From Turbatrix aceti (taxonomy: Eukaryota > Nematoda > Chromadorea > Rhabditida > Panagrolaimidae), in NCBI GenBank assembly GCA_963969345.1, contig OZ017768.1, positions 7,774,718-7,838,717 of the forward strand: 64,000 nt of DNA, written 5' to 3'. The position numbers were made by a program, and so were the translations under genes. Of the stretch, positions 1 through 10,957 are shown one piece after another. Every line of letters starts with the position of its first letter. Position 1 is the first letter of the stretch. The notes beneath the pieces are model-generated. The model did no database searches, had not been told where the DNA came from, and worked only from the letters and a program-made list of their open reading frames with translations.

Positions 1-1000
1 TCGAGATTGGTTGACCAGACAGACACGTTGGCGACAACGTGTTTCCTACGGTGTTGCATTTTTGTCTGTCAAAATCACGAGTTTTGTTTTTCGTTGAAAA
101 ATGCGCTTCGTTTGGTGCTTTTTCCAGAACTCATGGCCATGTATGCTGAAGCGCGAGAGAAGCGAACCAACTGCAAGGCTGAGACTGTCATCAAGGCTCC
201 TGAATTCCGAACCGAGAAGAATCACTACGTCAATTACGTTCGTGAGGTTGGTTTTTGATTTTTTTTAGTTTTTTGAGTTCGAAAAATCTTATTCAATTTT
301 TTTTTGAGTATGAAAAATATTTTTAGATTTTTTTTTGAGTTCGAGTATATTTTTTTTATTTTCGTATTTTTGAAAAATAAAAATTTACAGCGTCAAAAGC
401 GAGAAATCTACCGCGGAAAGACCAGTACCGTCAAAGCTGCAGATGAGAACACGCCGAACAGCCTGGAACCCGCTGATCCAAAAACTGTTCAAATTTTCGA
501 TTCTGAATACCTGAAAGAAGTCGTCAAAGATTCGAAATCCGAAACTGCGGAGGATGACTTTGCAAAATTTGTCCGGGAGGTTAGTTTCAAATTTTTCATT
601 ATTCTTTGTGATTTTAAGTAAAAAATATCTTTTACAGCAGGAAGAACTGAAAATCAAACGCGGAAAGGCAAACGCGAATTTCAACAAGGCTGCCGATGAA
701 AACACGCCGATTACGGTACCGGATGACCCCCCACCGGCAGTTGAGTGCAAAAAACTTCCCAAAACGACGAAGGTACGATTCAGTGATCCCGATGAACCGG
801 AAGACTCCGGAAAATTCAAAGTCCTCGGCTTTCACAGCGACGAAGAGCGTCCGTCGTCGATGAAAGAACCGCCAATGACGAAGGCTAGGACCAAAAGGAG
901 CAAAACGTGTGCACCCAGTCGTCGGGCTCCACGTGGCCTACACATTCCCGATATCGACTTGGATGATTCAGACGCGGAATCCGTGAGCGATTTTCCTTAG
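1..1000 (+). CDS. C-terminal part of an unrecognised protein with a PP1-docking-type motif (5' end outside window)
   Basis: Four exons can be joined in one frame: 1-50, 128-246, 391-579 and 638-1000 (stop TAG at 998-1000). Each intron has GT...AG ends and phase is kept. The visible start is rich in Arg, Trp and Gln (RDWLTRQTRWRQRVSY) and runs into a charged, probably helical segment. Exons three and four each carry a related stretch (GKTSTVKAADENTPNS and GKANANFNKAADENTP), which suggests an internal exon duplication. The tail contains TKVRFSDPDEPED, a good match to the RVxF docking motif of protein phosphatase 1, followed by a basic patch and an acidic C-terminus (DLDDSDAESVSDFP). The tail looks disordered and regulatory. 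I do not recognise the family. The exon calls are fairly safe; exon 1-50 rests on phase alone. Confidence 0.6.
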
Positions 1001-1333
1001 GCTTTTTTAGAGTTCATATTTGTTACAAATTTTATTTCAAATATTTTTTTTTCTAAATTTATATTTTAAACAGATTTTTCAAACGTATGTCAAATTTTAT
1101 TATTGTAGTGAAATTTTATATCCTTATCAAATTCTTCTCTCTCAATTGTTCTTTTTTTATATTTTCTATCGATATTTTTCATATAAATTTGTTGTATTTC
1201 GAGCAAAGTGGGATTTTTTTGCGCCGCGCATCGAATTTTTTTTAATTTTTTTATTTGACGTCTTTTATGTTTCTCATTGCTACAGTTGCAAGACGAACAA
1301 AATTGGGAGATCAGTTAATTTAAAAAATAATAG
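1001..1333. other. AT-rich gap between convergent genes
   Basis: This stretch separates the + gene ending at 1000 from the - lipase ending at 1334. It is T-rich and holds no convincing exon. It should contain both 3' UTRs. Confidence 0.5.
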
Positions 1334-2612
1334 TTAATTGTTTTGTTTCGAGTGAACATTAGAAATCAAATACGCGTTTGATATCGTGTGATTTTGGACC
1401 ATCGTGAGTTGATCTGCAGTCGTCAAATCCTTGGTTTGTTCGTGCAACAAATTGATGTAAAGCTTAGTACCTGAGCTATTCACGATGTAAGGCGTTGGAT
1501 TGCCAAATGTCAGTGAATTTCTGCCGAGAATTTCGTCATCTAAAATTTGTATTTTTGAAAGAAAAAAAATTTTTTTCATTTGAAAATTTTTTTTACCCAA
1601 ACTCCAAGCACTGTAAACGTAGTCTCCAATTCTCGGCTGGTCGACTTCATTTAGGCGTTGCAGAAAAGAGGCATAAATTCGGGGATAGGTATTGCAGTGT
1701 TCAACCAGACAGGATCGACTTTCTCCGCACTGCTCACCTGGCCAAAAGCCAGTATTGCTATTGCACGTAGGATTGGTTAGTGTAATATTACCGATGCACG
1801 TACACATGCCAAAGTTTGCGCCTGCGAGTCCGATAAATGTATCAATCTTACCGGCTAGCGAAGGGCCCAGGTAGCAGGAGTCTAAAAATTTTACCATTGG
1901 GTTACGGTATACCGTATATTAATTTCAGAGGTATCTATTAAAACTCACGTGTCTCATTGTCCACGTGCAATCCACCATTGAGGACTCCGCGTGCCAGTGT
2001 GACGCCCATTGAATGGCTAATTACGTCAATTTTAGGTGCCCTGGTGTACGCGAAGACAGCGTCGACAAATGTCCGCATGTACGACAGATACTCACAAGAA
2101 TGTGTTCTGCAATAATCGTCGAGAGATTAGAAGATTAGAAACAATCGTGGAAGGCTTGGAGAAAGAAACGGAACAAAAAAACAGGGGGACAATGAACAGG
2201 GAGTGGTGGCAGCAGTCACATGTGACATGACAAACACAAAATATATGTGTATTCCAGACAACAAATAAACCAACCTGTACTTGGCGTTGTAAGGATTTCT
2301 GTCACCCCACGTAGTCACGTAGAGTTCGCTGGATTTGTACCCCTTGGATAGAAAATAGGATATCGAGGATGTCCATCCCGTGCTGTACGGCCCAGGTATA
2401 GCGAGTGCGCCATCCGAATTACCATGCACGAATACGACCGGCTGATTCACCGGTTCGTCAGTTTCATCCGCTCGACCACCATAGCTGCCGGTTGGACCGA
2501 GGTCAGGTCGATCGAATCGATAGTGTACGAATGGCGGCGTGCTAAAAACCAAAACACATCCTACGATTGTGCCTACGATGGTAAACAAAAAAATAATTAC
2601 TTTGCAAGCCAT
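1334..2612 (-). CDS. Secreted class-2 (EstA-type) triacylglycerol lipase
   Basis: Minus-strand exons 2275-2612, 1949-2106, 1597-1881 and 1334-1539 join in frame to 328 residues. The protein starts with a hydrophobic signal peptide (MACKVIIFLFTIVGTIVGC). It then has PVVFVHGNSDGA, the oxyanion-side HG motif of alpha/beta hydrolases, and a nucleophile elbow VISHSMGVTLAR in which the SHSMG serine (about residue 144) is the catalytic nucleophile. A cysteine-rich segment (GANFGMCTCIG...CNSNTGFWPGEQCGES) suggests disulfides. The length and motif order fit the nematode lips family (PF01674), which hydrolyses acylglycerols outside the cell or in the gut lumen. The catalytic Asp and His were not assigned. 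N-glycosylation sequons (NIT, NSS) fit secretion. Confidence 0.85.
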
Positions 2613-3104
2613 TTTGTGAAGTGCGGCGTCAGCGGACCTAGCGGCGTTGATTCAGACTCGACACGTGTAGCCAGCGAGAGGACGGTTATTGCAGTTGTTA
2701 TAAAAAATCTGGCAATCACGTGATAAGCCGTACGTGACAGGAACATAGTTTGACGAGGAGATGCAGCAGATCAGACCGTGTTTGGCGAGTGTGAGACGCC
2801 CGTAAATACGCAGTCGGCGGCTCGAGCGATGATAACGTCCCCCTCTATGCCCGCCCATGTTGAAAGGGGAATTTGACCTTTCAATCTGTCGGGTACACCT
2901 GAGCCCCGGCTTAACTCCTCCACGAGCATCTCCGGAAAATGGAAAATGCTTCTGCGTATCGGGTATTTTGTTTGTCCATGACAGGAAATTTTTTTGTCAA
3001 CGAATTTTTGCATCGCTTGGTCACGTACTTGTGTTAGATTCTCTCGTCATCAATGCACTCTTATGTATGTATGTACAGTATGGACCCCAAAGAAGAACAC
3101 AACC
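2613..3104. other. Upstream region of the lipase gene
   Basis: About 490 bp between the lipase start at 2612 and the stop of the next - gene at 3105. It should hold the lipase promoter and the 3' UTR of the neighbour. Open frames here show no coding character. A tatgtatgtatg microsatellite lies near 3063-3075. Confidence 0.4.
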
Positions 3105-3959
3105 CTAGCGTTGACCCTGGTTGACGATGGCTTCGCTCGCGAGACGGCGACAGCGCTCCAGTTTGGCGGCAATGTTGTCACGAACGCCCGCGTCGCCGAG
3201 TTCTCCCTTGTTGCGTCGGGCGTTGATGTCACGAAGAATACCGGTGAGACTGCAGCGAAAGTCTTCCATCTTGTTTCCCATCGACGCTGTCTGAGCCGTG
3301 AGGGGAGTAATCTGCTCGATCAGTTTCCGGATCGTGGCTTCGGTATTTCGTACCCAGAAAGGATCGCTGCCCCGGGATGGGCCTTCACCGGATGCGTTGT
3401 TGCGGATGTCTTCGAGGTTGCGTCGGAGGCGCTCGCATTCTTCTTGATACTGAAAAAACAGGACATGTTAGGGTACGATAATTAATTAGGCTTTACCAAA
3501 TTCAGACGATTGCGAAGAGTCGTGACTTCTTCGGAAGACGAAGATTGACCGGGAGCGTTGTCCTCGACTTCTGGCATGTAGATGTTGAGCTCGCGTAGAC
3601 GAGTGATGATGGCACCAAAGGCTTCTGCGACAACGGTTGTCTGAAAGAGATAATTAGGCTTTGAAAATCTAAGATAAGGAAACCACGAACATCGACAGGC
3701 GCTTTGCTGATATCGGATTTGACGGTATAAGAGACGAAGCGCAGCTCGTTGCGCATGACACCGGGAGTGGGCTCAGAACGTTGAACACGGATAATCTGCC
3801 TGGGTACCGGAGGCATATTCGCGTTGCACTTTTCTTTGTCAGCTTCTTCTTTATTGTTGTTGCCTAAAAAATAATGGGTAGAAAACAAACGCGTGATCTT
3901 AGTTAGCAAAAAAACAACAGCACACCTTTGCTAGATGTCGAACGATTTCTCGACTTCAT
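3105..3959 (-). CDS. Small coiled-coil protein of unknown function
   Basis: Exons 3926-3959, 3691-3863, 3497-3640 and 3105-3449 join in frame to 231 residues, starting at ATG 3959 (MKSRNRSTSSKG) and ending in NQGQR. The N-terminus is basic, Ser- and Asn-rich. A middle part (VVAEAFGAIITRLRELNIY) and a long Arg/Glu/Leu-rich part (EEVTTLRNRLNLYQEECERL) look helical and coiled. No signal peptide, membrane segment or catalytic motif is visible. Introns are 51-62 nt. I do not recognise the family; a cytoskeletal or scaffold role is possible but not shown. Confidence 0.6.
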
Positions 3960-4124
3960 GACGCAAACAGGCACGCTATTTTTTGTCGAAAGTGATTGCC
4001 ACGCGCAGGCACGTAGTGTGATATTTAGAATTTGAATCAAATTTGGCAAGCAGAAAATTAGCATATTCTGGTGTCGGGTGAAAGTCGGATTTTTTTGCCA
4101 GTTTTACGACGCAAGAAAACGCAG

Positions 4125-5860
4125 ATGTATCGTTCTCTTTTGCCGATCATCGTTACACTTCTTGCCCTGCGCGAATGTCCGGCCGGTAACGAAGAAGATG
4201 CGCTGCCCGATGAAGACTTGTACTCTACATCGTTTTATAACAACGATTCTGACATTGATCATCTTGCCATTATCCTTGGACTTCGAATTCTGCATACTGA
4301 GTAGGTATTTTTTGGATCAAAAACGGTTGAACTAGGCGGCGAAATGCTTTTAGGAGCGGTTATGGAGCGCTCAGATTTCCGGAACCCGTCACAACTACTT
4401 TTACAATTGTTGGCTACAATTTGAAGAAGCTCACCGGAGTGTACCTCACCCCGGAGGGATTTTGTTTTCCAGACGACAAACAAAAGGTGTCTGTCTCGCT
4501 TGACCCCGTATTTGGCCCTACTGGCGATAGCTATCGACTTGCCCACGTGGTTAGATTTTTTTTTTGGTTTTTTTAAGGATGACTGAAAATTTTGTCATTT
4601 ATTGCATCATTTTTCCGGTTTAGAAGGGAGAACTGAGGCAAGGCCTTATCTACCACCTTTGCGCCAACGATAGCGATATACCGTCGTACCAGCCGTTTGT
4701 CAAGGTCATGCTTGACGTGCCGGAGTCTTCGCTGCTCATGCCGTTCTCGATCGAGATGGTGCTCATTGTGCTGCTCGTGATGTCGAGCTCGCTCTTCAGC
4801 GGACTGAACGTCGGTCTCATGTCGCTGAGCGTCACCGACCTCGAGCTCATCATCAACAATGACACTGCGCAGGCGATGTACGCGAGAAACATCCTGCCTC
4901 TGCGCAAGAACGGAAACTTCCTCCTCTGCTCCATCCTCATCGGCAACACGTGCGTCAACACGACGATGACCCTCCTCATCGGCAACGTCTTCGACGCAAC
5001 GCTCAGCGATGATCTTTCGTCTGTGTTTAGTTTTTTTCTCAAAGTTTGCGTTCCGACTATTTTTATCGTCATCTGCGGGGAAATCGTGCCACAGGCAATT
5101 TGCTGTCGATATGGCATGTTTGTTGGCAGTCAGACTAGGTACATCACCATCGTGCTCATGGTTCTGACTTCACCGCTTTCCTATCCCCTGAGCATTGTTT
5201 TGGATTGCTTTATCGGCGTGGAGAGACCCGTGATCTACGATCGACCGACTCTCGCCCGAATGGTCGAGATGAACATCGAACCCGACGAGGAGGGCGTCTC
5301 AAAGCTGACTTCGGACATGCTCAGGCGAACGCTTAAAATCGAACTTCCAAGAGCAGTGGATGTGATGACGGCCATCGAAAAGGTCTTCATGCTTCCAGAA
5401 TCGACAATCGTTGACACTGATTTGCTTTTTGCGATCCATGAAAAAGGACATACGAGAATCCCGGTTTACAGGGACGGAGATAGGAATCACATCACGTCGA
5501 TCATCAACGTCAAAGACCTCGTTCCGATCGATCCAAAGTGCAAGCTCAAAATCAAGACTGTCGCTGACGTCTGGCATCGGCAGAATCAGTGCAGATTTGT
5601 GCTTGAAACTTGTCCGATCAATCAGCTGCTCAAGGAGATGAAAAGAGGACATCCAATAGCCGTTGTTGTGAGGTACGAACCGACCTACAAAGACTACCGT
5701 ACGACTGGTGTCATTGCGCTCGAGGATATTATTGAAGAGGTTTGTTTTGGAAAGTTAGGTTTTTTTTTGTATTTTTATTATTTTTCAGATTACCGGTGAA
5801 ATTCTGGATGAAAAGGACGTGAAAAAACAACATCAGGTCCCATGTGATACGAAATACTGA
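4125..5860 (+). CDS. CNNM-family metal transporter (DUF21 plus CBS pair), short form
   Basis: Exons 4125-4300, 4354-4549, 4624-5739 and 5789-5860 join to 519 residues. The start ATG follows an acceptor-like gcag directly. MYRSLLPIIVTLLAL looks like a signal peptide. An extracellular domain follows, then the membrane DUF21 domain, recognised by SSLFSGLNVGLMSLSVTDLE, the NTCVNTTMTLLIGNV segment and ICGEIVPQAICCRYG. A CBS pair comes next (MTAIEKVFMLPE, GHTRIPVYRDGDRNHITSII, RTTGVIALEDIIEEITGEI). CNNM proteins act in Mg2+ efflux or regulation at the basolateral membrane. The frame ends about 15 residues after the CBS pair (QVPCDTKY stop), so the cyclic-nucleotide-binding-like C-terminal domain of vertebrate CNNMs is absent, unless an unseen alternative last exon exists. 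Confidence 0.88.
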
Positions 5861-6078
5861 TTTTTTTTGAATTTATCGAAGGTATTGTAAAAAAATAGAT
5901 TTTTTGTTTGATTTTGGTTTTTGAACTTTTTGTGTGCTGTTTTTGCATTCGGCGTGTTTGTGTGTGTATCGGTGCTGTGGAGTTTATATTTTTTTGGATT
6001 TTGATTGTATTCGAATAAACTTGGATTGATCAGATGTTTTGCTTGATTTTGAACGGGAACCATGGCACTATGCGCCCA
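5861..6078. other. 3' flank of the CNNM gene
   Basis: AT-rich and non-coding. A perfect 9-bp inverted repeat (GAACCATGG / CCATGGTTC, 6057-6084, loop 10) lies at the edge of the foldback element that follows. Confidence 0.4.
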
Positions 6079-6894
6079 TGGTTCTGACACGAAAACGTTT
6101 TCTGACGTATTTTTTAGAATTTTACATATCTAATGTGTCTAAATGTTAGAAACAAGTAGTGTTTTGGGGGTTATCGATGATGGCGGATTTAACGGTGCTA
6201 TCAAAAATTTTGTTTTCGATCAATAAATAGCAAAACAAAATTGTATTTTTTGTCTTTATTAGCGAAAATCACAATAAATTAGCTTATCGTAATCAGCGGT
6301 ATCGAAAATCCCGGTGTGGAAAAAATGAGCAAATTCGGTGCATGAAATAAAAAATAGTTTCAATTCCAAATTTTTTTTCATACAAAAAGTGCGCGCTGAA
6401 GCATTTCAGTCGAAGGAGAACACAGTGCGCGCATGCAAATGCGCGTAGTGTGTTGCCTTCGGAAGCTTCGTGCCATGCCGGTTAACCATTCTTATATATG
6501 AGCTTTGGCATAGTGATCAAGTTCATCTTAAACTTTGCAATGAACTTTGCCCGGTAAAAAAATATTAATTTTGAACCGTGAAAATTAATTATTATTATTA
6601 ATTTTTAATTCGAAATAAATTCTTATTTCATGAACAGAATTTTTTTGTTTTTTGCTTCCGGGGGTTTTCAAGGACGTAGAACACGATGCAATAATTTATT
6701 GTGATATCGGCTAATAATTTCGTGAGTTACAGTAATTTTTACCTCAAATTATCGATTTATCGACAGAATTTAGATTTTTTGATGGCACCATTAAATCGGC
6801 CGTAGCCGATTACCCCCAGAACCATTTTTATGTCCGAAATATATCTACTCTGTGCATGTGAAAATAGCAAAAAAAAGTTTTCGTGTCAAAACCA
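6079..6894. mobile_element. Foldback/MITE-like element with long imperfect terminal inverted repeats
   Basis: The left end (TGGTTCTGACACGAAAACG at 6079) matches the reverse complement of the right end (CGTGTCAAAACCA ending at 6894). The similarity runs inward for about 200 bp: the left GGCGGATTTAACGGTGC and TATTAGCGAAAATCACAAT have right counterparts GGCCGATTTAATGGTGC and TATTAGCCGATATCACAAT in inverse orientation. The element is about 816 bp, AT-rich and without a coding frame, so it would be non-autonomous. The target-site duplication is not clear. The arms differ at many positions, so it is not recent. Confidence 0.65.
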
Positions 6895-7019
6895 GGGGCG
6901 AACATTTGTGTTTGCGAACGAACACGAACAACAATTTTTTTTAAACGAATGACTAAATTTGATGAATTTTATTTGTCTTTTATTTGTCAAATAACATAAA
7001 TTTTGACACCGTTACCCCA

Positions 7020-7150
7020 ATTTTACGCGAAATTTTTGTTCGCTTAATCTGCTCGAAAAACAAAACTTTGTTCGCGAACAAAAAACGAGCAAACAAATTC
7101 TGTTCGTGAACAACAGCAAACAAAAAAAATCGAATTTGTTCGTGCAACGG
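7020..7150. repeat. Cluster of GTTCGYGAAC-type palindromes
   Basis: Short palindromic words such as GTTCGCGAAC and GTTCGTGAAC and their halves (TTCGTT, GAACAA) recur within about 130 bp, with more halves at 6905-6935. There is no gene here. This could be a decayed satellite or a cluster of binding sites upstream of the mucin-like gene. The sequence does not decide. Confidence 0.35.
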
Positions 7151-7417
7151 AAATGAAAAACAAATTTGAATAATTTTTTGAATTTCACGTATTTTCAAAT
7201 TTTCACAAAAAATAAGCATAAGAACGGTGACTTCAAATAAATACGAGATTTTTTCCTTCTGCTGCCCGCGTCCAGCGTTATTATTACCACCACAATCACC
7301 TGCGACAGTATCACGCGCTGATCTGCTTCGTCTGCAATTGTTCTACACGATGGCGCCTGCTCCTGTAGGATTTTTGGTCGTTTAGAGAATTTATGATTAC
7401 TGTGATTTTGCTTTCAG

Positions 7418-9271
7418 CACCAACGCGAAGTCAGAGACGCTGAAGCGTGGAAGAACACCACGATGCCGTTTGAGAGCACTTTGGAGGCGACATTGACGTC
7501 GCCTGTTTCTTCGTCTGTTTCGACGTCGGACGATTTGGACGATTTGACTGCTGATGGCAATTCTACTATCAATTCTGTTTCTGATGGTAATTTTACGACG
7601 ATGGGAAAGGCAACGTTGAGTTTCACGATTTTTGGTTCTGATTCGACAAAACTCCAGAATCCGCCAGAACCCGATTTGCCGTTGAACGAATCTTCGATAA
7701 CATCTGCCGGAGGATCAAAAAATGAGACGTCAAAAGAATCCACGACTTTGACGTCGCCTGTTTCTTTGCCGACATCTACAGATCTTGATGAAAGTTTTGA
7801 GGCTTTGGAGGGGGGGAATTCTACGACTGATTTGGTTTTCGATAGCAATTTTACGAAAACGGAGAAAACAACTTCGATTTCGGAGATTTTTGGTTTGAAT
7901 TTAACTGAAGTCGAGTCAACGATTACGTCCACTGTTCCGATGACTCCAGAAAAACCGAATTCTAACTCAACTGAACCAGAAACTTTTCCGGAACCGACTT
8001 TGACCAATTGGACGTTGGTCGATTCAATTACCTTTCCTACCGGAGCTGAAAATGGCACGTTGGATGCGATTTTGGATGGCAACTCTACAATTTATGAGGA
8101 TCAGAATGCGACTTCTTCTGTTCCAATTCTTCCGATTTTGCCTAATTCTACGACGAAATCAACAATTTTGAATGACAGTTTTGTGCCAACAACGGATTTT
8201 ACGAATTTCACAAGTGTGCCATCGGATTTGCAGCCGAATCTTTCGGAAACAAATGAAACGACAACGTTTGAAAATAAGACTTCTGAAAGTTCAGAAACTT
8301 TTGTGCCGACGTCACTGACGATAACGGAACTACCAATGTTTTCGGATGCACCGGTTGAAAAAAATGAAACCGTTTCGGAATCGGATTTCAATTCGACATC
8401 TTCACCGGAACCCCAGATTCCAGTGGAGACAACGATTTTGCCGAGCTCTACGAATGGCACGGATTCTACGACGCCGAGTTCTACGAATGGCACAGATTCG
8501 GGTCCAACAACGACGGATTCTTCATTTTTTACTCCAACGACGGAAACGACCACCGAGAATCCGATGGACATCACGGTACATCAACCAAGGAAACCAAACC
8601 GTACCCCGCCTCCGAATTTTCGGTTTCAGCCGAAATCAACATCCAAGACTCCAGCGCTGTCGACGCCACAGGCCGCTTCCCTATTCGAACATCAGTGAGT
8701 TGACAATTGAAAAAAATCCTAAAAAGTAAATATTTATTCACAACAAAAAAAATTTTAGAAAATTTTTCATCGGTTTGGGCGCTGTCGTGTTTCTGGTTGT
8801 ACTCGCCATTGTTTTGTTTTACATCTGCTTCTGCGTCGTGTGCAAGAAGAAGAAGAAACACCGCCGACCCCAGCGGCTCCCCATCGACCACCGCCGCCGC
8901 CCTAGACACAACACCTCCGTTTCAAGTTTCAGAACCAGCGTGATCCGGCCGCAATCGTCCACGCGAACCGCAGTTGATATAACGTCGGAAAGAAAAATGC
9001 CGGAATCGCTGAGGGAAAGACAAAACACGGATAAATTTCCACGGATTTTCGAAGTCGCAATCAAAGAGCGCAGAGATGTTCCAATCGTGGGTTTTTTTGA
9101 TTTTTAATAGAAAGAATGGATGTTCGTTTTCAGAGAGAACCAATATCCGAAGACGAAGAACAAGACCCGGATGATTACTTCACGAATCGCGCCGACCGCA
9201 GCGCTGACTACGAACTTGGAGGACGCGGTAAGAGCTGCCGTCAGCCGAGGAGACGTGTGTACAAAAAATAA
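7418..9271 (+). CDS. Mucin-like single-pass membrane protein (5' end not resolved)
   Basis: Exons 7418-8694, 8759-9086 and 9134-9271 join in frame. The first exon encodes about 425 residues dominated by Ser, Thr, Asn, Asp and Pro, with about twenty N-x-S/T sequons (NST, NFT, NGT, NET), so the ectodomain should be heavily N- and O-glycosylated. Exon two encodes a membrane helix (FFIGLGAVVFLVVLAIVLFY), a cysteine cluster (ICFCVVC) and a Lys/Arg stop-transfer run. The cytoplasmic tail is basic and then acidic. The exon before 7418 must supply the start and signal peptide. A short candidate begins at ATG 7349 (MAPAP, then a possible donor) but has no signal peptide, so I do not include it. Low-complexity sequence hides the family. 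Confidence 0.65.
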
Positions 9272-9635
9272 TTTTTTTTTGTTTTTTTTGTTGATTGTCT
9301 AATAAAAGTTCGAATTGGAAGTTAGAGTTGGCTTTTGAAGAAAAAAAGAAAAAAAAAATTAGAAATTTTTTTTCCCATTTTTTGTTTTTTTTCTAAACCC
9401 AAACAATTTTTTTCTGAAACAAAAAAAGCAATAGAATGACAGTCAAAAAATTTAAAACATTTTGAAAAAGTTTATAACAGTGCAAAAAAAATTTTGGTCG
9501 ACGAACAAGATTTTATTTAGATCGCTTCGAATTTTCGCCCAAAAAGTCAGTGTCAATCAAAAAATTCGATCTTTATTAGGATAGGGCAACGAGCGTATAA
9601 ATCAGACATGACGTAACGGATGAACAAATTCCTTG
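9272..9635. other. Gap between convergent genes
   Basis: AT-rich, no exon seen. An AATAAA hexamer at 9300-9305 lies about 30 nt after the stop of the mucin-like gene and could be its poly(A) signal. Confidence 0.4.
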
Positions 9636-10957
9636 TCACCTGGCCGAATCCTTTGTATCTTCAGTGACGGAAGTTGCTGTTTTGTCTTCTTCCAAACTTC
9701 CACTGGACTTTTTGTCATCTTCGTTACTTCCACTGGCCTTTTTGGGATCTTCATTACTTCCGCTGTCTTTTTTGGGATCTTCATTACTTCCGCTGTCTTT
9801 TTTGGGGTCTTCATTACTTCCGCTGTCTTTTTTGGGATCTTCCGCACTGCCGCTCAACTTTTTGGCATCTTCAGTGTTAACGCTAGGCTTTTTGGGATTT
9901 TCAGTGTTGATGCTAGGCTTTTTCGCATTTTCAGTGTTGACGCTAGGCTTTTTCGCATTTTCGGTGTTGACGCTCAACTTTTTCGCATCCTCAGCACCGC
10001 CGGTTGGAATCTTGGGTTTGATCGACTGTTCGAGAGACTTGGTTTCCTGAGTGCTCGCGGTTTTGACAATCTCTTTTTCTCGAGATTTTGTTTTCTCTTT
10101 CATTTTTTTCACTGAAAATCAAAAAATACATATAAAATCCAAATCCAAAAATTTTTTCGGAAACTTACATGTGTGTTCTCTGTTCGAGATAACCTCTTCG
10201 ACGTTTTCGCCAAAATCGAAGACTTCGTGTTTGTCCTGCCACGTCACCTTCAGATTCCTATCGATTGCGGTTGAGGGGGTGTGGTCTTCGAGGGCGTGAC
10301 GCTAAAAAAATTATCTCGTTTGATAAAATTTGGTTTTGAACGAGTTAACTCACCGATTGCGGTTCTTCGTACTTATCGATGATGAGGTGGCCTCTGTGAA
10401 CAAAATTCTCGGGTCCGATGTAGCTCGGTGCAAGCTCGGGATTTCCGTATCTGTGCTTGGGAGACGATGCTCTGAAAAATGTAATCCGCGTTAGTTACCG
10501 TAAAAGTTACCCCTCGCTAACCTCATTGGAGGTAGTCCGAAATTCAGAAGACCACGGCCGTTGGAAGCTCTACGTTCGCTGAAGCTGCGTCGCTTGTTTT
10601 CTTCCCGCTTGTACACACAAAAATAGAAAAAGCAAAATCCGAGGATTGATATTAAAATAATGCCTACGGTGATTCCCAGAACAAAGATCAGGATCCTGAA
10701 AAAAAATTATTTTGACAAAAATAATTGTTTTTCGAAACGTACGAATCATTATTGCCTTCTGCTGACGCTGACGATTCCACAGAGTAATAGGTCGGAAAAG
10801 GCTTCCACTTCGGCGTCTTCGTAACATGCTTCGTTGAATGCGGTTTCGTTGAATGCGTTGGCGAAGTTGTCTTTGTCACTGCAAAATTATGCGTAGTATT
10901 TGCACGTTTCAAGTTCGAATATAAAAAATAACCTTTTGGAGTCCTATTTTCACCCAT
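9636..10957 (-). CDS. Single-pass membrane protein with lysine-rich repeat tail
   Basis: Minus-strand exons 10933-10957, 10743-10878, 10522-10695, 10354-10471, 10169-10301 and 9636-10111 join to 353 residues starting MGENRTPKV. The N-terminal part is Thr/Ser/His-rich without a clear signal peptide. It is followed by one membrane helix (ILIFVLGITVGIILISILGF, about residues 55-80) and a basic juxtamembrane tail. The last exon encodes about eleven repeats of 10-11 residues of the type SGSNEDPKKD or SVNTENAKKP. The topology suggests a signal-anchored or type I receptor-like protein with a charged, disordered cytoplasmic tail. The antisense frame over the repeat is also open; the phase-consistent introns favour the minus strand. 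No family is recognised. Confidence 0.6.
9700..9995. repeat. Coding tandem repeat, 30-36 nt units
   Basis: Units such as CTTTTTTGGGATCTTCATTA recur with 30-36 nt spacing inside the last exon of the - gene. Three consecutive units near 9740-9840 are almost identical, while those from 9870 on form a second subtype. Length polymorphism between individuals is likely. Confidence 0.75.

Noticed and set aside
3481..3490. TTAGGC, the nematode telomere hexamer, at several places
   Set aside because: Only single copies occur; there is no tandem telomeric tract.
9633..10115. 160-codon plus-strand frame over the repeat tail
   Set aside because: It is a shadow of the repeated minus-strand exon; the minus frame joins five further exons in phase.
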